A stretch of 14,188 nucleotides of DNA. Origin: an uncultured Azospirillum sp. (GTDB taxonomy: Bacteria > Pseudomonadota > Alphaproteobacteria > Azospirillales > Azospirillaceae). The stretch spans positions 1 through 14,188 of the forward strand of contig NZ_CAMLJP010000142.1 of the NCBI RefSeq assembly GCF_946480385.1, given 5' to 3'. How positions within the stretch are numbered: the first letter of the stretch is position 1; the number at the start of each line of letters is the position of its first letter. Both the position numbers and the translations under genes were made by a program. This document shows, piece after piece, positions 1 through 7,100 of the stretch. Under the pieces are notes generated by a model, which did no database searches, was not told the DNA's origin, and saw only the letters and a list, made by a program, of their open reading frames with translations.

Positions 1-904
1 GCACCGCCGAGGTGCGGCGGGCGGAGCCGACGCCGACGATGGCGCCGGTGATGGTATGGGTGGTCGACACCGGAATTCCCAGCCACGTCGCGCCGAACAG
101 GGTGATGGCGCCCGCCGTCTCGGCGCAGAATCCCTGATAGGGCTTCAGGTCGGTGATGCGCGAGCCCATGGTGCGGACGATGCGCCAGCCGCCCATCATC
201 GTGCCCAGCCCCATCGCCACCTGACAGGCGATGATGACCCAGAAGGGGACGTGGAAGGTATCGCCCAGCATGCCCTGGCTGAACAGCAGCACGGCGATGA
301 TGCCCATCGTCTTCTGCGCGTCGTTGCCGCCATGGCCCAGGCTGTAGAGCGCCGCCGACACCAGCTGGAGGTGGCGGAACTGCCGATCCACCGTGAAGGG
401 GGCGGTACGGCGCAGCGCCCAGGACGCCACCAGCATCAGGAACAGCGCCAGCAGCAGGCCGATGCCGGGCGACAGCACGATGGCGACCGCCGTCTTGGTG
501 AAGCCGCTGGCGACGATGGCGCCGAATCCCGCCTTGGCGATGCCGGCCCCGGCGATGCCGCCGACCAGCGCGTGCGAGGAGGAGGACGGCAGCCCCAGCC
601 ACCAGGTGATCAGGTTCCAGCCGATGGCGCCGATCAGCGCCGCCAGGATCACCGCCGGGTCCATCACCAGCGGATCGACCAGCCCGGTGCCGATGGTGGT
701 GGCGACATGCAGGCCGAAGAACAGGAAGGCGATGAAGTTGAAGAAGGCCGCCCACAGGACCGCCAGCTTGGGCGACAGCACGCGGGTCGACACCACGGTG
801 GCGATGGAATTCGCCGCGTCGTGCAGGCCGTTGATGAAGTCGAAGGCGAGCGCCACCAGAATGATGAGGACGATCGCCGGCAGACCGAGTTGCAGGGCCT
901 CCAT
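1..904 (-). CDS. pit: PiT-family inorganic phosphate transporter (3' end outside the window)
   Basis: A low-affinity inner-membrane phosphate permease of the PiT family, which imports phosphate (usually as a metal-phosphate complex) by cation symport. I translated it from the minus strand: the ATG is at 904-902 and 301 codons run off the left edge without a stop. The protein starts MEALQLGLPAIVLIILVALA, a hydrophobic segment. It is followed by the first PiT signature (FINGLHDAANSIATVVST, about residues 23-40), a small-residue loop (LPSSSSHALVGG), the second signature (SLGHGGNDAQKTMG, about residues 186-199) and GIPVSTTHTITGAIVG near the edge. Both inverted-topology signatures are intact. Family members are usually somewhat over 330 aa, so a few tens of residues are missing. 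The start lies only 10 bp beyond the stop of the DUF47 gene, so the two are almost certainly one operon, as in many proteobacteria. Confidence 0.95.
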   Translation of the reverse strand, partial: MEALQLGLPAIVLIILVALAFDFINGLHDAANSIATVVSTRVLSPKLAVLWAAFFNFIAFLFFGLHVATTIGTGLVDPLVMDPAVILAALIGAIGWNLITWWLGLPSSSSHALVGGIAGAGIAKAGFGAIVASGFTKTAVAIVLSPGIGLLLALFLMLVASWALRRTAPFTVDRQFRHLQLVSAALYSLGHGGNDAQKTMGIIAVLLFSQGMLGDTFHVPFWVIIACQVAMGLGTMMGGWRIVRTMGSRITDLKPYQGFCAETAGAITLFGATWLGIPVSTTHTITGAIVGVGSARRTSAV

Positions 905-914
905 CGACGCAGCC

Positions 915-1559
915 TCAGACCTGATCGAGCGTGATGCCCGCGACAAGGTCGCCGACGTCGTCGCAGCGGTCGGTCACCGCCTCCAGCATCTCGTACAGCT
1001 CGCGCCGGCCGAGGAAGGCGATCATGTCCGGCTTCTCCGCGATCAGCGCCTTCAGCGCGTCGCGCAGCACATCGTCGGCCTCGTCCTCCAGATCGGACAG
1101 CCGGCCGCAGAGATGGTCGATCCGCTCGGCGTTGCGGGCGATGGCGCCCAGGAGCGGCATCAGTTCCAGCAGCACGTCGGCCTGCTGGCGGATCAGGGCG
1201 ACGAAGCGGCGCATCGGCTCGTCGAACACCTCGACGCCGTACAGGCCGGCATGGCGCGGCACCTCGTCCATCAGGTCGATGGCGTCGTCCAGCGCGTTGA
1301 TCAGCGACAGGATGTCCGAGCGGTCGAATGGCGTGATGAAGGCGCGGTGCAGGTCGCGCCCTGCATCCTTGGCGACGCGGTCGGCGTCCTTCTCCACCCG
1401 CTTCAGCGCCGCGATCTTCTGCGTGCGGTCGTCCGGTCCTGCGTCCATCACCGCTTCCAGGGCAGCGGATGCTGCCACGATATGGCGGGCCTGCTCGACG
1501 AACTGGTCGACGAAGCGTTCCTCCTTCGGCATCAGCGAACGGAATGCGCGCAGCAGCAT
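915..1559 (-). CDS. DUF47 / PhoU-like phosphate transport accessory protein
   Basis: A 214-aa cytoplasmic all-helical protein of the DUF47 (PhoU-like, TIGR00153) family. Family members are typically encoded next to a PiT permease and are thought to modulate it, like OrfA of the Sinorhizobium orfA-pit operon. It starts MLLRAFRSLMPKEERFVDQF, the usual family N-terminus. Acidic-basic helices follow, such as LKRVEKDADRVAKDAGRD and the FDRSDILSLINALDDAIDLM segment typical of the family. The C-terminal part (KPDMIAFLGRRELYEMLEAV) matches the last PhoU-like helical repeat. The ATG at 1559 gives the normal family length; the reading frame stays open far upstream, but that extension is Arg/Gly-rich and unlike the family. 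The Shine-Dalgarno is weak (GGCGAG about 12 nt upstream). The exact biochemical role of DUF47 proteins is not settled. Confidence 0.93.
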   Translation of the reverse strand: MLLRAFRSLMPKEERFVDQFVEQARHIVAASAALEAVMDAGPDDRTQKIAALKRVEKDADRVAKDAGRDLHRAFITPFDRSDILSLINALDDAIDLMDEVPRHAGLYGVEVFDEPMRRFVALIRQQADVLLELMPLLGAIARNAERIDHLCGRLSDLEDEADDVLRDALKALIAEKPDMIAFLGRRELYEMLEAVTDRCDDVGDLVAGITLDQV

Positions 1560-1647
1560 GGGACGGTGACTCGCCTGTATCTGGATAGGGGACTGGTGAG
1601 GTTTCGGGCTGCTCTTACCACGCTTCGCGGTGCGGTGCAGCGGCGGG

Positions 1648-1676
1648 ATGTCATGTAAACGCCATGAAAACGTCAT
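1648..1676 (+). promoter_or_regulatory. Pho-box-like element: three 7-bp direct repeats at 11-bp period
   Basis: Three heptamers, ATGTCAT (1648-1654), ACGCCAT (1659-1665) and ACGTCAT (1670-1676), are separated by AT-rich 4-mers GTAA and GAAA. The PhoB consensus is CTGTCAT repeated every 11 bp with AT-rich spacers; matches are 6/7, 4/7 and 5/7. The element sits 89 bp from the DUF47-pit start and 151 bp from the plus-strand exported-protein gene. Repeat polarity points toward the plus-strand gene, and a weak -10-like CAAAAT lies 7 bp beyond the last repeat (1684-1689). In Sinorhizobium meliloti PhoB represses orfA-pit, so a PhoB site here makes biological sense. Binding itself is inferred. Confidence 0.6.
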
Positions 1677-1826
1677 TCGGTAGCAAAATCGCCACAGGTC
1701 GCGGCATATCGCCGCTTTTTTCCCGCCGAACCGGCCGGACGCCGACCCATAAGGGGGGCCATGGAAAGCCGCCGGCTGCCTCCCCAAATCTTCGTAAGCC
1801 CCCTCTTCGACCGCAGGTCCTCCCGT

Positions 1827-2360
1827 ATGACGTGCCCAACCAACCCCCTCCGCCGCCTTGCATTGCCGGCCCTCGCTGCCCTGCTGCTGAGCGCCGCGCC
1901 GCTGCACGCCCAGACGGCGCCTCCCGCGGCGCCACCCCCGGAGGCAGCGGCCGGCCGCTGCAGCCCCACCGTCTCGGCCGCGCTCAGCGCCTGGGACACC
2001 GGTCTGGCGGCGGCGGAGCGGTTCGGCGACAAGGCGGTGGCGCTGGCGCGAGAGAAGGGGCGGGAATATCTGCTGCCGCTGCTGGGCATCGACCCGAAGA
2101 CGGCGCAGCCAGACGCCAGGGGCGGCGATACGACGGATGATGTCGGACGCGCGCTGGAGGAAAGCCGCGACGACCCACAGCGCCGCGCCGCCCTCTGCGC
2201 CGCCATCACCCGCGCCGCCGACGAGGCGAAATCCTCCGCCGGCGCCGGGCTGGACGCGTTGAGGCGGGCGCTCGACAATTGGCAGCTCTCGCCGCCCGCC
2301 ACCCCGGCTCCGGCTCCAACCCCGGCGCCGCCGAAGCAGGACGGCCTGATCCGGACCTGA
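1827..2360 (+). CDS. Small exported Ala/Pro-rich protein of unknown function
   Basis: 177 aa, family not recognised. The N-terminus is a clear signal peptide: basic start (TNPLRRL), hydrophobic core (ALPALAALLLSAAPL) and a likely signal peptidase I site after LHA-Q or nearby, so the product is probably periplasmic. The mature part has two cysteines (in GRCSPT and ALCAAI) that could form a disulfide. It is otherwise predicted helical, including DTGLAAAERFGDKAVALARE and DEAKSSAGAGLDALRRALDN, and ends in a Pro/Ala tail (PPATPAPAPTPAPP). I chose the ATG at 1827 because it places the signal peptide at the N-terminus, with AGGT 9 nt upstream. An in-frame ATG at 1761 behind a G-run would add 22 residues and remains possible. 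The gene is divergent from DUF47-pit across a Pho-box-like element, so phosphate control is conceivable. Confidence 0.72.
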   Translation: MTCPTNPLRRLALPALAALLLSAAPLHAQTAPPAAPPPEAAAGRCSPTVSAALSAWDTGLAAAERFGDKAVALAREKGREYLLPLLGIDPKTAQPDARGGDTTDDVGRALEESRDDPQRRAALCAAITRAADEAKSSAGAGLDALRRALDNWQLSPPATPAPAPTPAPPKQDGLIRT

Positions 2361-2587
2361 CCGGCGGCAATCGCCGCCCCCCATGGGCAAAACCGTGTCC
2401 GGCGCAAGAGGGGATTGCCGGAGGACCGGGCCGGAATTTGCCGCGTCTGACCCGCGAAACGGTCACAGGCGGAATATTTCGCCCCGACCTATGTTGATGA
2501 CGGTATCGGCCGGTCCGCAGCGGCATTGCCGAAATGTTCGATGTGACACCATCGTTGAATTGTCACAACCGAACGTCATAGGCACCA

Positions 2588-2616
2588 TTGTGCAGACCGG
2601 TCCGAAGGTCTAGTCT
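2588..2616 (+). promoter_or_regulatory. Possible sigma-70-type promoter for the 82-aa gene
   Basis: TTGTGC (2588-2593) and TAGTCT (2611-2616) are separated by 17 bp. Transcription would start near 2623, leaving a leader of about 38 nt that contains a strong Shine-Dalgarno. The match to consensus is only moderate. The rest of the 300-bp gap 2361-2660 shows no gene and no clear terminator for the upstream gene. Confidence 0.3.
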
Positions 2617-2660
2617 GTTCGTGTTCCCAACGAATTCCCGAACATGGGAAGGTGCCATCC

Positions 2661-2909
2661 ATGAATCTGCACAGTCTGGCCAGCGACATGGTTCAAACCG
2701 TCCTGGCCTGTGAAAAGGCGCTCCCCGGTCGGGCGAACGCCGATGATCAAGATCTCGCCCGGCACATCCTGGTCGAACCTGACCATGCCTGGCACGTTTG
2801 CGAGACCTACGCCCGCGCCGTCCGCATTCCGGTCGAACAGCTCCCGGTCAGCCAGCTCCGCGGTCTCATCAGCGACATTGTCCTGTCGAAGCTTCCCCGT
2901 TACGACTGA
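2661..2909 (+). CDS. Small protein of unknown function (82 aa)
   Basis: I do not recognise the family. The ATG at 2661 has a strong Shine-Dalgarno (GGGAAGG at 2646-2652, 8-nt spacing), which favours it over an in-frame GTG at 2652 that overlaps that site. The 82-aa product has no signal peptide or membrane segment. It looks helical and mildly acidic, with two Cys (LACEKAL, HVCETYA), several His, and a C-terminal helix SQLRGLISDIVLSKLPRYD. GC3 bias is less extreme than in the large genes nearby. It is followed 92 bp later by another short gene on the same strand. The good ribosome site and codon bias support a real gene; the function is unknown. Confidence 0.6.
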   Translation: MNLHSLASDMVQTVLACEKALPGRANADDQDLARHILVEPDHAWHVCETYARAVRIPVEQLPVSQLRGLISDIVLSKLPRYD

Positions 2910-3001
2910 GTTTCTCGATCCCTAGGGCCGGCACCGTATCCGGCGATGGCCGGAACGCTCCGGGTTTTTCAATCCCGCACTCCAAGTTCCGTGGTGCCAC
3001 C

Positions 3002-3292
3002 ATGGCGATCGAGCTTCATTCCTTCACCGTAACACTGGCCGTCGCGGATGCGACCGGTTGCGCCAGCGCCGCCGAACACCGCGCCCGCATCTGGAGGGCC
3101 GTGTCCGAACTGTCGGCTGCCGTCCGCAATGCCGGCATGGCGACCGAGGCCCGTTTCCGCGGCCAGGACCGCCAGGGCCATGTCCTGTTCGAGGCGACCG
3201 ATACCGGCGCCGCCTTCCTGCGCGGCCTTCCCGTCATCGCCAGCGTCGACGACGCGCGCAGGAACGGCGGACGCGTCCAGCTTCGCCACTGA
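3002..3292 (+). CDS. Small protein of unknown function (96 aa)
   Basis: Not recognised. The ATG at 3002 begins MAIELHSFTVTLAVADATGC. The pattern is a short beta strand, a helix with Arg and Ala (EHRARIWRAVSELSAAVRNA), then strand-like segments (TEARFRGQDRQGHVLFEATD) and a final FLRGLPVIASVDDARR stretch. The alternation suggests a small compact alpha/beta domain, perhaps ferredoxin-like, but no motif fixes a function. No transmembrane segment or signal peptide is seen. The Shine-Dalgarno is weak (GTGGTG a few bases upstream). The reading frame is open upstream of 3002, but that part overlaps the preceding 82-aa gene and looks non-coding. A hairpin terminator follows 35 bp after the stop. Confidence 0.6.
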   Translation: MAIELHSFTVTLAVADATGCASAAEHRARIWRAVSELSAAVRNAGMATEARFRGQDRQGHVLFEATDTGAAFLRGLPVIASVDDARRNGGRVQLRH

Positions 3293-3318
3293 GCGGCTGG
3301 CAACATCCGCCGCCGCCG

Positions 3319-3361
3319 AAAAAACGAAGGCCCGCCGCTCCGATCCGGGGCGGCGGGCCTT
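3319..3361. terminator. Bidirectional intrinsic terminator
   Basis: A perfect 12-bp stem, AAGGCCCGCCGC (3327-3338) with GCGGCGGGCCTT (3350-3361), encloses an 11-nt loop. A six-A run at 3319-3324 becomes a U-tract on the minus strand, so it is a strong terminator for the 83-aa gene at 3381-3632. It lies just 3' of the 96-aa gene and can also fold on the plus strand, where the U-tract is only two bases. Confidence 0.85.
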
Positions 3362-3380
3362 GCCGTGTTAAACACCGATA

Positions 3381-3632
3381 TCAGCGTGCGCGATGCCGCA
3401 GCGGCCGGACGTTGCTTTCGGTCTCGACCTCTTCCTCCACCGGGCGCACCTTCTTCAGCTGGACGATGAAACGCTCGGCACCATTCTCCATGACGGCGAT
3501 GCCGGTCAGGCCATGCGCCCAGTCACAGGGAACGACGTGGATTTCCTTGATGGTGGCGGTGCCGGCCGCCAGTTCCGCACGGTCCAGGACCACGTCCCCG
3601 ACCCGGAATCCCAAATAGGCGTCGATCAGCAT
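3381..3632 (-). CDS. Small protein of unknown function (83 aa), SH3-like beta pattern
   Basis: 83 aa, not assigned to a named family. It starts MLIDAYLGFRVGDVVLDRAE and continues with strands such as ATIKEIHVVPCDW, GLTGIAVMENG and ERFIVQLKKVRPVEEE, ending in a basic tail RPLRHRAR. The short beta strands and the GFRVGDVV turn resemble small SH3-like or KOW-like barrels; this is inference from pattern only. The ATG at 3632 has only a poor Shine-Dalgarno (GGA about 18 nt upstream). The gene converges with the 96-aa gene and ends 20 bp from the shared terminator hairpin, whose U-tract is on this strand, which supports real transcription here. No signal peptide or membrane segment is visible. Confidence 0.65.
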   Translation of the reverse strand: MLIDAYLGFRVGDVVLDRAELAAGTATIKEIHVVPCDWAHGLTGIAVMENGAERFIVQLKKVRPVEEEVETESNVRPLRHRAR

Positions 3633-4110
3633 TCTGTTGGGCGTCCGTCTTCCGTTTCAGGCCACGCACCGGGTCCGGCACCGACGGCCGGTCTCCCTCA
3701 CGATGAACCATCTTGCCATAGATTGGACCGTTCGTGGCGCTTTCCCAGCGATGACGACGCAGTAAACCGACAGGGACCCCCGTTTGTCCCATTTCCCCGG
3801 CGCAAAAACGGGAAGCGCGGAAGCGGCCGTCCCCGTACGAGGGAGGAGACGGAAACGGCCGCTTCGGCGGTCCCCGATCCTGAGCGGCTGCCCAGGGTCG
3901 GGAGCAGGAACGCCGGCCGTCGCACCAGCGGCGACCGGGACGGCGGCGTTCGGCAGGCACAGAATAGTTCGAACGGCGAACCATGTGCGCCCCCTACCTT
4001 CGTTCAGCGCTGCACAGTTTTTGAGCAACATCGAGCCCGGCCGTTGTTGGCGGGCCAGGGCTTGGGATAGGGTCATCGCGTACTTTCCTCCCACAACAGG
4101 TCCGTCGGTC
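3633..4110. other. 478-bp gap without a convincing gene
   Basis: Several open frames cross this stretch on both strands, but their products are Arg/Pro/Gly-rich and show no domain, signal peptide or ribosome site, so I call none. Visible structure: an 11-bp inverted repeat at 3820-3865 (listed separately), the palindrome GTTCGAAC near 3967-3974 and a short T5 run near 4017. It should contain the promoters of the 83-aa gene (minus) and of the hybrid kinase (plus), but no convincing -35/-10 pair was found. Confidence 0.5.
3820..3865 (-). repeat. Inverted repeat with pyrimidine-rich (CTCCTCCC) loop on the minus strand
   Basis: GAAGCGGCCGT (3820-3830) and ACGGCCGCTTC (3855-3865) are perfect 11-bp complements. 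On the minus strand an inner 4-bp CCGT/ACGG pair could extend the stem across a 2x2 internal loop. The apical loop then contains CTCCTCCC, complementary to ribosome-binding sites. A T5 run follows 11 nt past the stem on that strand. It could be the 3' end of a small RNA transcribed leftward or simply a DNA palindrome; there is no direct evidence of transcription. Confidence 0.4.
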
Positions 4111-7100
4111 GTGCAGAGTTGGCTGGTGCTGGCCGTTTCGGCGGCCTATCTGGGGGTGCTGTTCGCCATCGCCTGGTGGGGCGACCGCCGCACCGCCGGG
4201 GGTGCGCTGCTGTCGGCGTCGCCGCGGGCGGCCGCCATCCTCTATGCGCTGACGCTGTGCATCTACAACACGAGCTGGAGCTTCTACGGCTCGGTCGGGC
4301 GGGCGTCGGCCAGTGGCTTCGATTTCCTGCCGATCTATCTGGCGCCGATGATCCTGCTGCTGGCGGCGCGGCCGGTGCTGACCAAGACCATCGCCATCAC
4401 CAAGGCGCAGAACGTCACCTCCATCGCCGACTTCATCGGCGCCCGCTATGGCAAGAGCCAGGCGGTGGCGGCGCTGGTGACGCTGACCGCGCTGGTCGGC
4501 GTGCTGCCCTACATCGCGCTCCAATTGAAGGCGGTGGCCGCCAGCTTCGACGTGCTGACGGCGCCCTCGCTGGCCGCCCCGGCCGCCCTGCCGCCGCCGA
4601 TCTGGGGCGACACCGCCTTCGCGGTGGCGCTGTCGATGGCGGTCTTCACCATCCTGTTCGGCGTCCGCCACATCAACGCCAGCGAGCATCACCGCGGCCT
4701 GATGCTGGCCATCGCGTTTGAGAGTCTGGTGAAGCTGACCGCCTTCCTGGCGGTCGCGGCCTTCATCGTCTGGGGCATGTTCGACGGCTACACCGACCTG
4801 ATCGCCCGGCCGGCGGCGGATCCGCTGCTGTCGCCCGACTTCACCGACCCGACCTGGTGGTCGAACACGGCGATCTCGATCATCGCCTTCCTCTGCCTGC
4901 CGCAGATGTACCATGTGATGACGGTGGAGAATGACAGCCCCCGCCATCTGCGCGCCGCCGCCTGGATGTACCCGACCTACCTGCTGGCGCTCAGCGCCCT
5001 GATGATCCCCATCGCGGTGGCCGGTCTGGTGACGTTCGGGGAGGGGGGGATCAACCCCGACACCTTCATGATCACCCTGCCCATCGCAGCGGGGGCCAGC
5101 GGCTTCAGCCTGCTGTCCTTCATCGGCGGCCTGTCGGCGGCAACCGGCATGGTCATCGTCGCCGCGGTGTCGCTCAGCACCATGCTGTGCAATGACGTGG
5201 TGATGCCGCTGCTGCTCAGCCGCCCGCGCTTCGCCGCCCGCGTCGGCCGGCGCGACATGGTCGGCACGCTGCTGCTGGTGCGGCGGCTGTCGGTGCTGGG
5301 CATCCTGCTGCTGGCCTATGTCATGCACCGGCTGGTCGACCGCGATTATCCGCTGACCGTCATCGGCCTGCTGTCCTTCGTCGCGGTGGCGCAGTTCGGA
5401 CCGGCCTTCTTCGGCGGGCTGTACTGGCCGCGCGCCAACCGGGTGGGGGCGCTGGGGGGCTTGAGCGCCGGCTTCCTGCTGTGGGGCTACACGCTGCTGG
5501 TGCCGTCGGTGGGCGGCATCATCCCGGTGTCGGCCGATTTCCTGGAGTTCGGCCCCTGGGGCATCGGCTGGCTGCGCCCGCAGGCGTTGTTCGGGGTCGA
5601 AGGGCTGGACCCCATCTCCCATGCCAGCCTGTGGAGCCTGCTGGCCAACCTGATCGCCTTCGTCGCCGGATCGCTGCTGGCCCGCCCCAGCGCGGTGGAG
5701 CGCACCCAGGCCGTCTTCTACACCACCGCCACCGCCGACCGCGACGAGGACGACACCCCCCAGGCTCTCGCCAAGCTGGCCGACCTGCGCGCGCTCGCCA
5801 TCCGCTTCGTCGGGGCGGAGCGCGGCAACGCCGCCTTCGATGCCTACGCCGCCAGAGGCGGCTATCTCGCCTACGCCGCCAGAGGCGGCCTCCTCAACTC
5901 CGCCGGCCGCAAGGGCGAGGCAGGCCCGGCCGACCTCGACGCCGTCCGCTTCACCGAGACGCTGATCGCCGGCGCCATCGGCGCGGCGTCGGCGCGGGTG
6001 GTGATGGCCGCCTCGCTGCAGGGCCGCTCGCTGTCGCGCGGCGACGCCATGGCGATGCTGGACGAGGCGTCGGAAGCGCTGCGCTTCAATCGTAAACTCC
6101 TGCAGGCGACGCTGGAGAACATCGGCCAGGGCATCTGCGTGATCGACGCCGACCACCGCATCGCCGCCTGGAACCATCGCTATCTGGAACTGCTCGACCT
6201 GCCGGCCGACATGGTGCGGGTCGGCGTGCCCTTCGCCGATCTTGTCCGCTTCAACGAGCGGCGCGGCGAATACAGCGCCCACGACATGAAGGCGCTGCTG
6301 ACCAACCGCGACACCGCCAACCAGCAATGGCCCTACCGCTACGAGCGGCGGCGTCCCGACGGCACGGTGCTGGAGATCGTCGCCAATCCGCTGCCCGAAG
6401 GCGGCTACGTCTCCACCTACACCGACGTGACCGAGCGCTACCGCGCCGCCGAGGCGTTGCGCGAGGCCAACGAAAGCCTGGAGCACCGCGTGCGGGAGCG
6501 CACCGACGCCCTGCAGCAGGCGAAGGCGGAGGCCGAAGCGGCCAACGCCAGCAAGACCCGCTTCCTCGCCGCCGCCAGCCACGACCTGCTGCAGCCGCTG
6601 AACGCCGCCCGCCTGTTCGTCTCGGCGTTGGAGGAAAGCATGCGCGGGCCGCTGCCGACGCCCGACCAGCGGTCGGCCGAATGCGGCATGATCGACAACG
6701 CCGCCGCTTCGCTGCGTTCGACCGAGATGCTGCTGGGCGGGCTGCTCGACATCTCCTCGCTGGACGCAGGCAATGTCCGGGTGCAGAAGCGCAGCTTCGC
6801 CATCGACGAGCTGCTGGGCGGGCTGGGGGTGGAGTTCTCCGCCCTGGCGCAGGAGCGCGGCCTGACGCTGAAGGTGGTGAGTTGCGGCGCCGTGGTGCGC
6901 TCCGACCCGCAGCTTCTGCGCCGCGTCCTGCAGAATTTCCTGTCCAACGCCATCCGCTACACCCCCAAGGGCCGGGTGCTGCTCGGCTGCCGCCGCCGCC
7001 GCGACCCGATCAACGGCGACCGCCTGCGCATCGAGGTGTGGGACACCGGCCCCGGCATCCCAGAGGCCAAGCGCCGCGAGGTGTTCGAGGAGTTCCGCCG

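Noticed and set aside
915..2390. N-terminal extension of the DUF47 frame to 2390
   Set aside because: The extra residues are Arg/Gly-rich and unlike the family, and they run opposite the signal-peptide gene. The ATG at 1559 gives normal length.
2558..2579. TTGTCAC and ACGTCAT as a second Pho box upstream of the 82-aa gene
   Set aside because: The repeat period is 13 bp instead of 11, so the two half-sites would not be in phase for PhoB.
3967..3982. GAAC-N3-GAAC as a LexA (SOS) box before the kinase gene
   Set aside because: The alphaproteobacterial LexA box needs seven bases between GAAC half-sites; here there are three.
3523..4094. Minus-strand frames of about 145-153 codons in the gap before the kinase
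   Set aside because: Arg/Pro-rich products with no motif or ribosome site; partly overlapping the 83-aa gene in other frames.
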